Origin: XYD12-FULL-36-8 sp964613805
Lineage (GTDB): Bacteria; Bacteroidota; Ignavibacteria; Ignavibacteriales; Ignavibacteriaceae
Length of the DNA: 64,000 bases
Assembly: GCA_964613805.1 (NCBI GenBank)
Contig: CAZTJF010000002.1
Span: 1-64,000 of the forward strand
Reading direction: 5' to 3'
The translations under genes were made by a program, and so were the position numbers. Position 1 is the stretch's first letter, and each line of letters starts with the position of its first letter. Shown piece after piece: positions 35,727-43,896 of the stretch. The notes under the pieces are model-generated. The model saw only the letters and a program-made list of their open reading frames with translations. It had not been told where the DNA came from and did no database searches.

Positions 35727-37856
35727 ATGACAGGCAAAGAGCTACTTAAAAAATATAACGATCCTAAGAACTTCATCAACAGAGACCTAAGCTGGATTGA
35801 ATTTAACAGGCGTGTACTTGAGGAGGCATTAAACCCAGAACTGCCGCTGCTTGAGAAAATCAAATTCCTTTCAATATTTCATTCTAACCTCGATGAATTT
35901 TACATGATAAGAATATCCGGGTTGAAGGAACAAGTTGCAGCTAATGTTCTTGAGCCAACAATTGATGGTTTGACCCCAATTGAACAGCTGAGAAAAATCG
36001 AACAGAAAATAAAACCGATGCTTGAGCAATCAATGGAATTGTGGAAAAATATTATAGTACCACAGTTGGATGAGAATGGATTACATATACTCGAATACTC
36101 TCAGCTTTCAGAGGGAGAGAAAGAACTGCTGACAAATTATTTTAAGAAAGAAATTTTCCCAATTCTAACGCCCCTTGCTTTCGATCCCGGCAGACCTTTT
36201 CCTTACATTTCTAATCTTAGTCTTAACTTTGCGATTCTTATTAAAAGACCAAATGGTGAAAATCATTTTGCGAGATTAAAAATTCCTAATACCTTGCCAA
36301 GGTTTTTACCTGTTGATAAAATTTTTGAGCCAAATAAAAAAATTCAAATGAATGGAAAATTTTCGGCAAAATTTGTTTGGATAGGCGACTTTTTAAAAGA
36401 TAATCTCAGCTTACTTTTCCCTGGAATGGAAGTAATTGAAGCACATCGTTTTAGAATTACACGCGATACAGATATTGAACTTCAAGAAGATGAAGCAGAT
36501 GATTTGCTTCGTGTTATTGAGGAGCATATTCGGCAGCGAAGATTTGGAACAGTAGTAAGATTAGAAGTTGCGCATATGATGCCGGATTTTATGCTCGATA
36601 CACTTATGGAAAATCTTGAGGTTACATGGGATGATATTCACGTTATAGATGGACCTTTAGCACTTAGTGATGTAATGCAGCTATATGATCTTCCATTACA
36701 TCAGTTGAAATCAAAACCATTTTATCCTGTTATCCCAAAAACTTTTGAAGAGGATACAGATATTTTTTCTTTGATAAAGCAAAAGGATATTCTGCTTCAT
36801 CATCCATACGATTCCTTTTCTCCAGTTATAGATTTTATTAAACAGGCGTCGAATGACCCTGATGTATTAGCAATAAAGCAAACACTTTATCGTGTTGGGG
36901 CGAATTCTCCAATACTAAAGTATTTAATAGAAGCTGCTGAACGCGGAAAGCAAGTTGCGGTTTTGGTAGAACTCAAAGCAAGATTTGATGAGGAGAATAA
37001 TATCTTTTGGGCAAGAGAATTGGAAAAAGTAGGTGTGCATGTTGTGTATGGTTTAGTGGGATTGAAAACTCATGCAAAAATGACTCTCGTCGTCAGAAAA
37101 GAATCCGACGGAGTTCATAAGTACGTTCATCTTTCAACAGGAAATTATAATCAAGTAACAGCAAAAATTTATACGGACATCGGACTTTTTACATGCGATG
37201 AGGAAATAAGTTCGGATGTTACAGAAATTTTTAACTACTTAACGGGCTATTCAAAACAAACTGAGTTTAGAAAACTGATTGTGGCACCGATAAACATGAG
37301 ACAAAAAATTCTTGCTCTTACTCTGCAAGAAATTGAAAATGTTAAATCTGGTGGAACGGGTAAGCTCATGTTCAAAATGAATTCTCTTGTTGATCCGATT
37401 TTGATTTCAGCATTATACGAAGCGTCTCAAAACGGAGTCGAAATTGATTTAATTATCCGTGGAATTTGCTGCTTAGTTCCGGGCGTTCCCGGATTAAGTG
37501 AAAATATTAGAGTTCGAAGCATAGTGGGAAGATTTCTTGAGCACAGCCGGGTACTTTATTTCTACAACAACGGTCAAGAAGAAATGTATTTAAGCAGCGC
37601 CGATATTATGCAAAGAAATCTTGATAGGCGTGTTGAAATAGCTTTTCCAGTAACTGATGCGGCTTTTAAGAATGAACTTTATAAAAACGTTTTGCGTTCT
37701 GCCTTAAAGGATAACTTAAAATCTAGAATTCTAAAACCAGACTTGACTTACGAACTCTTAAAACCTAATGAAGAAGATAAAAAAGTGGATTCGCAAGAGT
37801 GGCTGATGAATCATGCTGTAAAAACTCATACAAAAGCAATCAAAAATAAAATTTGA
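35727..37856 (+). CDS. ppk1: Polyphosphate kinase 1
   Basis: PPK1 reversibly polymerises the terminal phosphate of ATP into polyphosphate at the membrane. The 709-residue protein has the four expected domains: N (FINRDLSWIEFNRRVL, LDEFYMIRISGL), the head domain, and the C1/C2 catalytic domains with HHPYDSFSPVIDF, IKQTLYRVG, GLKTHAKMTLVVRKE and YVHLSTGNYN. The two active-site histidines correspond to those of KTHAKM and YVHLSTGNYN, the phosphorylated one being in the former. The second PLD-like half reads IDLIIRGICCLVPG and RFLEHSRVLYF. It stands alone, followed by a 421-bp gap. Confidence 0.97.
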   Translation: MTGKELLKKYNDPKNFINRDLSWIEFNRRVLEEALNPELPLLEKIKFLSIFHSNLDEFYMIRISGLKEQVAANVLEPTIDGLTPIEQLRKIEQKIKPMLEQSMELWKNIIVPQLDENGLHILEYSQLSEGEKELLTNYFKKEIFPILTPLAFDPGRPFPYISNLSLNFAILIKRPNGENHFARLKIPNTLPRFLPVDKIFEPNKKIQMNGKFSAKFVWIGDFLKDNLSLLFPGMEVIEAHRFRITRDTDIELQEDEADDLLRVIEEHIRQRRFGTVVRLEVAHMMPDFMLDTLMENLEVTWDDIHVIDGPLALSDVMQLYDLPLHQLKSKPFYPVIPKTFEEDTDIFSLIKQKDILLHHPYDSFSPVIDFIKQASNDPDVLAIKQTLYRVGANSPILKYLIEAAERGKQVAVLVELKARFDEENNIFWARELEKVGVHVVYGLVGLKTHAKMTLVVRKESDGVHKYVHLSTGNYNQVTAKIYTDIGLFTCDEEISSDVTEIFNYLTGYSKQTEFRKLIVAPINMRQKILALTLQEIENVKSGGTGKLMFKMNSLVDPILISALYEASQNGVEIDLIIRGICCLVPGVPGLSENIRVRSIVGRFLEHSRVLYFYNNGQEEMYLSSADIMQRNLDRRVEIAFPVTDAAFKNELYKNVLRSALKDNLKSRILKPDLTYELLKPNEEDKKVDSQEWLMNHAVKTHTKAIKNKI

Positions 37857-38277
37857 ATGAGTGTGACAACATTAGAACTATTCTGAATAGGGTTCGTTTA
37901 CTTCTGATAATAATCAAGTGATTAAATAAGGGGAGAAAGTTATTGTTCGATGGATTTGTGATGTTACTAAGGTTCACAAAATAAAATTCTCTTGTTTGGT
38001 TAGTGTCAAAAAGAACAATCTCAGTAAAGTAAATATTACAGAATATCTCTAACCAATTAATTTATTTTCAAACTAAGATTGTTGGTGGAAAGTGTTTGAA
38101 GCTGCGGTTTGTTTTATTAACTCCGTTAGGAGTTAAATCTTTGTAGGAATAATTCGTCATACCTCAAATAAGAACTCCATGAGAGTTCAACATTTTTAAG
38201 CTAAGACAAGTAAGAATAAAAAAAAATTACTTTATTCGGTTTTCAAAATTTTACCAAATAATTTTATTAAGTTTAAT
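37857..38277. other. Intergenic region (421 bp) with two related short palindromes
   Basis: No coding frame is convincing here. A perfect palindrome TTAACTCC-GTTA-GGAGTTAA (38117-38136) is followed about 50 nt later by GAACTC-CATGA-GAGTTC (38172-38188). Both share the AACTC/GAGTT core, so they resemble degenerate units of a dispersed palindromic repeat. The first 230 bp after ppk1 are AT-rich without clear features. Confidence 0.45.
38117..38188. repeat. Pair of AACTC/GAGTT palindromes, possible REP-like element
   Basis: Two short hairpin-forming palindromes with the same core lie 35 nt apart between ppk1 and mrp. Stems are 8 bp (loop GTTA) and 6 bp (loop CATGA). No T-tract follows either, which argues against simple terminators. 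Copies elsewhere in the genome would be needed to confirm a repeat family. Confidence 0.4.
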
Positions 38278-39396
38278 ATGTTCAATAAAAGAAAATCTAT
38301 GACAGACATTACAAAAAGCGATTTACTTAACACATTAAAAAAAATTGATGAAGCTGATTTTAATAAAGATGTTTTAATTCTTAACACAATTAAAAATCTT
38401 AGTGTAAAGGATCATACTCTTTCCGTTCATTTGTCGTTACCAATTCCGGAGAATACAATTACTCCTCAACTCAAATCAAAATTTGAAACTATTCTTAAAA
38501 AAGAATATTCGGAAATAAACCATGTAGAACTGAAAATAGAAGGTCGTGCAGGAACTACTATCGAACCAAAGAAAGATTCTATATTACCCGGAGTTAAAAA
38601 TACAATCGCAATTGCGAGTGGGAAAGGCGGCGTGGGCAAAAGCACTGTTGCAGTCAATTTGGCTGTTGCACTTGCAAAAGATGGCGCCGAAGTTGGACTT
38701 GTTGATGCTGATATTTATGGCCCAAGCATTCCTTTGATGCTGGGAATCAGCGGAAAACCGAGAATTTATCAGGATGCAAACACGATGAAAATGGTTCCTC
38801 TCGAAAGCTATGGAATAAAAGTTATGTCTATTGGATTGCTCGTTGATGACAAATCTCCAATTATTTGGCGCGGACCAATGGCAAGCGGTGCGGTTAAGCA
38901 ATTTATGTCTGATGTAGAATGGGGAAACCTAGATTACTTAATTTTTGATCTTCCACCTGGAACAGGAGATATTCAACTGACACTTGTTCAAACTATTCCA
39001 CTTACATCTGCTGTAATTGTTACAACACCGCAAGAAGTATCTTTGATTGACGCAAGAAAAGCATTGAAAATGTTTACTCGAGTTAATGTTCCTGTTGCAG
39101 GCATTGTAGAGAACATGAGTTACTTCATTGCACCGGATACAAAAACTCGTTATGATATTTTTGGTTTAGGCGGTGGTTCCAAGCTTGCTGAGGAATTAGG
39201 TGTTCCGTTTCTCGGAGGAATTCCGCTTAATCCTCAAATAAGGATTGGCGGGGATAATGGTGTTCCTATTGTATTTGATATGCCAGATGATGAGCACGCA
39301 AAAATAATTATGGATATTGCAAGAAATTTAGCTGCTCAGGTGAATCTAAATAAAAACAGTTCACCCGATATCGAAATAATATTAGATGAAAATTGA
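38278..39396 (+). CDS. Mrp/ApbC-type iron-sulfur carrier P-loop ATPase
   Basis: A 372-residue protein with an N-terminal MIP18-like domain (about 12-95) and a ParA/Mrp-type ATPase domain with GKGGVGKS at 115-122, DADIYGPSIP and DLPPGTGDIQLT. Mrp proteins bind and deliver [4Fe-4S] clusters. The CxxC usually found after ENMS is absent here: the text reads ENMSYFIAPDTKTRYDIFG, as in several Bacteroidota homologues. The first ATG is used; the Met at codon 8 is equally possible. A NifU-type scaffold gene follows after 7 bp, supporting an iron-sulfur role. Confidence 0.9.
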   Translation: MFNKRKSMTDITKSDLLNTLKKIDEADFNKDVLILNTIKNLSVKDHTLSVHLSLPIPENTITPQLKSKFETILKKEYSEINHVELKIEGRAGTTIEPKKDSILPGVKNTIAIASGKGGVGKSTVAVNLAVALAKDGAEVGLVDADIYGPSIPLMLGISGKPRIYQDANTMKMVPLESYGIKVMSIGLLVDDKSPIIWRGPMASGAVKQFMSDVEWGNLDYLIFDLPPGTGDIQLTLVQTIPLTSAVIVTTPQEVSLIDARKALKMFTRVNVPVAGIVENMSYFIAPDTKTRYDIFGLGGGSKLAEELGVPFLGGIPLNPQIRIGGDNGVPIVFDMPDDEHAKIIMDIARNLAAQVNLNKNSSPDIEIILDEN

Positions 39397-39403
39397 TTGA
39401 AGA

Positions 39404-39643
39404 ATGGGAAAATTAATTTTGAAAGAAGAAATACTCAAAGCATTAGAATCAATAAGGCCATTTTTACAAGCTGATGATGGTGATGTAGAATTGGTTGATG
39501 TTTCTGGGGATGGCATTGTAACTGTAAAGCTAAAAGGTGCGTGTGAAATTTGTCCTATGTCAGTTATGACTCTTCGCGCCGGCATCGAGCGCTCATTAAT
39601 GAGGCAGGTACCCGGAATAAAGCGAATAGAGGCAGTAAGTTAA
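39404..39643 (+). CDS. NifU C-terminal domain (Nfu-type) iron-sulfur protein
   Basis: A 79-residue stand-alone Nfu domain. The cluster-binding motif CEICPMS (CxxC) follows KLKGA, and the N-terminal helix ALESIRPFLQADDGDVELV is characteristic. Such proteins accept and transfer [4Fe-4S] clusters to apoproteins. It lies 7 bp after mrp and 18 bp before the AI-2E-type permease gene, so mrp-nfu are cotranscribed. The many haem and Rieske proteins in this window are not themselves direct evidence of a link. Confidence 0.93.
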   Translation: MGKLILKEEILKALESIRPFLQADDGDVELVDVSGDGIVTVKLKGACEICPMSVMTLRAGIERSLMRQVPGIKRIEAVS

Positions 39644-39661
39644 TAAAATAAGAGTTTAATT

Positions 39662-40714
39662 ATGTCTGATCAAACACTGTCTAAAGCAAAAAAATATATT
39701 GTTTGGATATCTACGCTATTTGTGCTTGCCTATTTATCATACGTGCTTTCCGACATTTTCATTGTCCTCGTTCTTTCAATCCTGCTCTCAATCATTTTTG
39801 AACCATTCGTAAAATTAGTTGAAGATAAGGGCTTAACAAGATTAACCTCCACAATTTCTATTTTTATTTTTATTGGATTTATAATCTATTTAATTTTTTC
39901 GTATATCATACCCAGACTTTCAAGCCAGATAAATCAACTCATAGAACTCTTAAAAGATTTTTCACTTCACAATCAGATTGTTCTAATCGAAAAAGAAATT
40001 CATGAGTATCTCCCCTTCTTCAAAGTTGGAACGCTTGCAAAAAATGTTGAGGGAGCAATTTCTTCCTACATTGTAAATTCCTTCAATGAAATTTCCACAC
40101 TTCTCAGCAGCATTGTTTCCATAGTTGCAATTCTTGTAATCGTACCATTCATAACATTTTTCCTTTTGAAGGACAGCCGCAAAATTTTTAGAGGAATTTT
40201 GAATGTGATGCCCAACAAATATTTCGAAATGTCTTACTGGATAATTAAAAAAGTTTCGTTCAGCATGGGAAGATTCGTTCGCGCATGGATTTTTGATGCA
40301 ACATTCGTCGGGCTTTGCTGCGGTTTAGGTTTTTATTTTATCGGAATTGATAACGCTCTCATACTTGGTGTGATTGCAGGCTTAGGACATTTAGTTCCTT
40401 ATTTTGGTCCGGTTATCGGTGGAATTCCTGCTGCAATTATCTCAATAATTCAGTATGGAGACATGTCGCATATCCCGCCTTTAATGTTAGTTATAATGAT
40501 AATCTATGCAATTGATAATGGATTTGTCCAGCCGTATGTTTTTTCCAAGAGTGTAGAGATGCATCCAATAGTAATCATTTTGCTCATCATCGCGGGCGGA
40601 CAGTTATTCGGAGTTTTAGGAATGTTATTAGCCGTTCCAACTGCAACAGTAATTAAAACTGCCGCAAAAGAAACCTACTACGCTTTTAAAAATTATAAGA
40701 TTGCGAGATTGTAA
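39662..40714 (+). CDS. AI-2E family (PF01594/TqsA-like) membrane transporter
   Basis: A 350-residue membrane protein with about eight hydrophobic segments. It matches the AI-2E/UPF0118 family, including GLGHLVPYFGPVIGGIPAAII near 240-260, a charged loop around 95-130 and a terminal FGVLGMLLAVPTATVIK. Family members export AI-2 or other small molecules or ions, and some act as Na+/H+ antiporters, so the substrate is not assigned. It follows nfu by 18 bp. Confidence 0.88.
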   Translation: MSDQTLSKAKKYIVWISTLFVLAYLSYVLSDIFIVLVLSILLSIIFEPFVKLVEDKGLTRLTSTISIFIFIGFIIYLIFSYIIPRLSSQINQLIELLKDFSLHNQIVLIEKEIHEYLPFFKVGTLAKNVEGAISSYIVNSFNEISTLLSSIVSIVAILVIVPFITFFLLKDSRKIFRGILNVMPNKYFEMSYWIIKKVSFSMGRFVRAWIFDATFVGLCCGLGFYFIGIDNALILGVIAGLGHLVPYFGPVIGGIPAAIISIIQYGDMSHIPPLMLVIMIIYAIDNGFVQPYVFSKSVEMHPIVIILLIIAGGQLFGVLGMLLAVPTATVIKTAAKETYYAFKNYKIARL

Positions 40715-40720
40715 GATGTC

Positions 40721-40752
40721 ATGTCTGTTATGAATTGGTTTGTAACAGGCAT
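40721..40752. terminator. Hairpin in the convergent gap between the AI-2E permease and MoxR genes
   Basis: ATGTCTGTTA (40721-40730) pairs with TAACAGGCAT (40743-40752) with one G-U wobble and a 12-nt loop, centred in the 47-bp gap where the two genes converge. Neither side has a T-run, so a bidirectional terminator is only a suggestion. Confidence 0.4.
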
Positions 40753-40761
40753 TATGTATAA

Positions 40762-41760
40762 TTAAGCTATCTCCTTCATCAAATTTTTTATAACCTCCAA
40801 CGAAGAAATTCCTTCGGCTTCAGCATTGAAATTGGTGATGATTCTGTGACGAAGCACCGGAATCATTGATGCTTTTATGTCATCAATGTTTGGAGTAAAC
40901 CTTCCACTTAAAACAGCGCGGGTTTTTGCAGAGAGAACCATGTACTGCGAGGCACGTGGTCCAGCTCCCCAACTTATCCATTGACCAATCGAATTAGTTC
41001 CATCACTTGATGGTCGTGTTTTATTTGCAACTTTAACTGCAAACTCAATCACATTATCTGCAATCGGAACTTTTCTAACTAAATCTTGAAATTCAATTAT
41101 CTCTTCAGCAGAAATTACTTTGCTAAGTTTTGGTGCGTAGCTGCTTGTAGTGGTTTGTACAATTTTTACTTCCTCATCGAAGGAAGGATAATCAAGCCAA
41201 AGATTAAACATAAAACGATCGAGCTGTGCTTCCGGCAACGGATATGTCCCTTCCTGCTCAATTGGGTTTTGTGTGGCAAGAACGAAAAACGGTTCGGATA
41301 AAGTATGTGTTTGTCCAGCAGTTGTAACCTTATGCTCTTGCATAGCTTCAAGTAAAGCAGCTTGAGTTTTGGGAGGAGTCCTGTTTATTTCGTCGGCAAG
41401 AATTACATTTGCGAAAATTGGTCCCGGAACAAACTTAAAGTTTCTTCTCTTCGTTACCTGATCTTCTTCAATTATTTCGGTTCCGGTTATATCACTTGGC
41501 ATTAAATCAGGAGTGAATTGAATTCTATTAAATTTTAAATCAATCACTTCGGCTAAAGTTTTTATGAGAAGAGTTTTTGCTAACCCGGGAACACCTACAA
41601 GCAGGCAATGTCCTCTTGCTAAAAGCGAAATTAAAAGCTGATCAATAATCTCATCTTGCCCAACAATAACTTTTGCAATTTCGTTTTTAATTTTCTTAAC
41701 ACTTTCGCTCAGCCGTTCGGCTAATTGAACATCATCTACGTTTTTAACAGGATTACTCAA
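40762..41760 (-). CDS. MoxR-family AAA+ ATPase
   Basis: A 332-residue MoxR ATPase, a chaperone-like family often paired with VWA-domain proteins. Walker A GVPGLAKT is at 56-63, Walker B VILADEINR at 119-127, then AALLEAMQEHKVTTAG and the sensor-1 FVLATQNP. The C-terminal lid (about 230-330) is typical. No DUF58 or VWA gene, the usual partners, follows in this window: the next gene is a convergent permease. It lies 38 bp downstream of the SurA-like gene, so it may be the last member of that chaperone operon. Confidence 0.93.
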   Translation of the reverse strand: MSNPVKNVDDVQLAERLSESVKKIKNEIAKVIVGQDEIIDQLLISLLARGHCLLVGVPGLAKTLLIKTLAEVIDLKFNRIQFTPDLMPSDITGTEIIEEDQVTKRRNFKFVPGPIFANVILADEINRTPPKTQAALLEAMQEHKVTTAGQTHTLSEPFFVLATQNPIEQEGTYPLPEAQLDRFMFNLWLDYPSFDEEVKIVQTTTSSYAPKLSKVISAEEIIEFQDLVRKVPIADNVIEFAVKVANKTRPSSDGTNSIGQWISWGAGPRASQYMVLSAKTRAVLSGRFTPNIDDIKASMIPVLRHRIITNFNAEAEGISSLEVIKNLMKEIA

Positions 41761-41798
41761 AATGGTTTCCTAAAATTAGTTTGACAAATTTGCAAAGG

Positions 41799-43067
41799 TT
41801 ATATACGAACTTCCCAATAAATTTTTTCTTTTAGATTTTCAATCCACTCTCGATACTTTTTTTGTTTCTTATTATCGTCAGCAAGTTTTTTCATCTCCTG
41901 GTAATCAAGATCGAGATTCGCCAGGTGCTGCGGAATTCGCTTCTCAAGATAGACAATGTGATAACCATAATTACCTTCAGAATATTCAATTCTTCTTGGA
42001 AAACTTATTTCTCCTTCTTTCATTTTAGATACGGCATCAAGCAATTGTTTATCCAACTGATTAATAAAAAAGGTTCCCAAATCTCCCCCAAATGGAGCAG
42101 TATCATTATCTTCGCTGTATTTTTTTGCATAGTCGCTAAAGATTCCAAACTTTCTGATAACGCTGTCACGAACATCAGTTAAAAATGAAATTGTATTTAA
42201 ATCGGCTTGCTCATCCATTTTAATTTTAATGAGAATGTGACGAGACTTAATTGATTCTCCCCTTCTCTCAAGCAATTGAATAATATGAAAACCAACGGGA
42301 GATTCTACAATGTCCGAAATTTGATTTGTTTGTAAAGAAAATACTGCTGCTTCAAACTCAGGATAAAATAATCCTCGTTTTACAAATCCAAGATCGCCTC
42401 CCTGAACAGCACTTCCCGGATCTTCCGAATATTTTTTAGCCATCTCAGCAAAATCTGCTCCGTCTTTTATTGAATCCAAAATCGCCTTTGCAAATTGTTT
42501 GTATTTCTCTTTGATTGTGTTTGATGCTTTTGGATTTTTGTAAATGTGAAAAATTTTAAGCTTCTCGGGAATTACTCCTAAGCTATCTTTATAGGTGCTA
42601 AAGAATGTTTCGACTTCCCTTCTACTTGCTTCAATTGATGCAAAATTCTTTTCCTGAAGTTTTTGAATCATTAAGCTTTTTTGAACTTCATCTCTCAGTT
42701 CACGCTTAATCTTTTCGATGCTCATGCCATACATTTGTTCAATTCTTTCGATAGACCCATATTGCTGCTGAAAAACTTTAAGCTGATAATCTATTCTGCT
42801 TGTAACTTCTTCATCAGTAACCATTATCGAATCAAAATTTGCCTGTGCATAAATCAATTTTTCTTCTATGATAGCATCAAGTACCTGCCGCTTAAGATCA
42901 GATGAATTCGGATCAATCTTTCGTTGTGCGGCAACCATGTTGGTTTGAAATTCAAGTTCACTTTTAAGAATAAACTCATTATCAACCACAGCTACAATTT
43001 TATCCAGCACTTCTTGAGAAAATGAGCTGATACTTAACAGAATTGAAAGGGCAATTATTTTCTTCAT
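41799..43067 (-). CDS. SurA-like periplasmic peptidyl-prolyl isomerase with two parvulin domains
   Basis: A 422-residue exported chaperone. The signal peptide (MKKIIALSILLSISSFSQ) is followed by the SurA N-domain (VLDKIVAVVDNEFILKSELE) and two parvulin units: the first around FHIYKNPKAS ... AEMAKKYSEDPGSAVQGGDLG, the second around SRHILIKIKM ... AKKYSEDNDTAPFGGDLG. SurA escorts outer-membrane proteins. The ATG at 43067 is selected because an upstream in-frame start would overlap the previous gene by 56 bp. It starts 4 bp after that gene. It is the third of three consecutive genes of this class. Confidence 0.9.
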   Translation of the reverse strand: MKKIIALSILLSISSFSQEVLDKIVAVVDNEFILKSELEFQTNMVAAQRKIDPNSSDLKRQVLDAIIEEKLIYAQANFDSIMVTDEEVTSRIDYQLKVFQQQYGSIERIEQMYGMSIEKIKRELRDEVQKSLMIQKLQEKNFASIEASRREVETFFSTYKDSLGVIPEKLKIFHIYKNPKASNTIKEKYKQFAKAILDSIKDGADFAEMAKKYSEDPGSAVQGGDLGFVKRGLFYPEFEAAVFSLQTNQISDIVESPVGFHIIQLLERRGESIKSRHILIKIKMDEQADLNTISFLTDVRDSVIRKFGIFSDYAKKYSEDNDTAPFGGDLGTFFINQLDKQLLDAVSKMKEGEISFPRRIEYSEGNYGYHIVYLEKRIPQHLANLDLDYQEMKKLADDNKKQKKYREWIENLKEKIYWEVRI

Positions 43068-43071
43068 GATT

Positions 43072-43896
43072 TTATTTTTCTTTGATTTCAATTTTATTAT
43101 TGGAATGCAATTGTTTGAGATATTCACTCAACATCTTTTCCCTTATTTCGGAAACATACCTCGCTTCAACTTTATCCTTGATTATTTCTAAAGGCGGAAC
43201 TGCATGCTTACGGATAATTTGCATTAGCTGAATTAAAGAATATTTAGAAAGATTTTCTTCTAAAACTATACTTAATTCTCCGGGATTGAGTTCTTTTATT
43301 AGGTTAATAAGCTGAATAGGATATATTTCGTTTATTGAAGCTGCTCTAGCGTTTGAATGGGTAATAAGTGTCTTGTCATCTAAAACAGATTCAATTGTCT
43401 TTTCCCAATTTGTTTCAACAGCTTTTACCCGGAATTTTATTGCGGCATTCTCACTACTGAATGATGCTGTATTGTAAACGTAAATATCTTCACTTGCCTT
43501 GAATTTATCTTTATGCTTATCATAAAACTCCTCAATCTCACGGTCGCCGGGTTTTATCAAATTTTCATTCAAATACTTATTAACAAGCAATGAAACTGCT
43601 AACTCCTTGCGTGAGTCATTAATAATCCGTCTGTACTCTTCCTCGTCAGTAATATCCAGCCGTACGGCTTCTTGATACAACAGTTCATTATCTACCCACC
43701 TTTTAACTAATTCATTTCTGGAAAAGCTATTCTTAAATAAAGAATCGGCTTCAATTATTTCTTCCTCGGTCAAATAAGAATCATTTACTCGTGCAACATA
43801 TTCTTTTTTCTCGGGTGTTTGATTACATGCTAAAAAAATTATTGCAGTAAGTGAACTTAAAAAGCTAATTCTTAAAAGCTTGCTCAAGCTTATCAT
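43072..43896 (-). CDS. SurA/PpiD-related lipoprotein without a clear parvulin domain
   Basis: A 274-residue protein with a lipoprotein signal: ISFLSSLTAIIFLACNQ, with Cys in the LAC lipobox near residue 24. The next part (EYVARVNDSYLTEEEI) is the SurA_N-type chaperone start shared with its neighbours. A helical domain follows, with EIEEFYDKHKDKFKA just ahead of where a parvulin domain would begin. The remaining 120 residues lack the usual parvulin glycine motif. It probably acts as a chaperone only. The ATG at 43896 overlaps the preceding gene by 32 bp; a longer start would overlap by 143 bp. Confidence 0.72.
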   Translation of the reverse strand: MISLSKLLRISFLSSLTAIIFLACNQTPEKKEYVARVNDSYLTEEEIIEADSLFKNSFSRNELVKRWVDNELLYQEAVRLDITDEEEYRRIINDSRKELAVSLLVNKYLNENLIKPGDREIEEFYDKHKDKFKASEDIYVYNTASFSSENAAIKFRVKAVETNWEKTIESVLDDKTLITHSNARAASINEIYPIQLINLIKELNPGELSIVLEENLSKYSLIQLMQIIRKHAVPPLEIIKDKVEARYVSEIREKMLSEYLKQLHSNNKIEIKEK

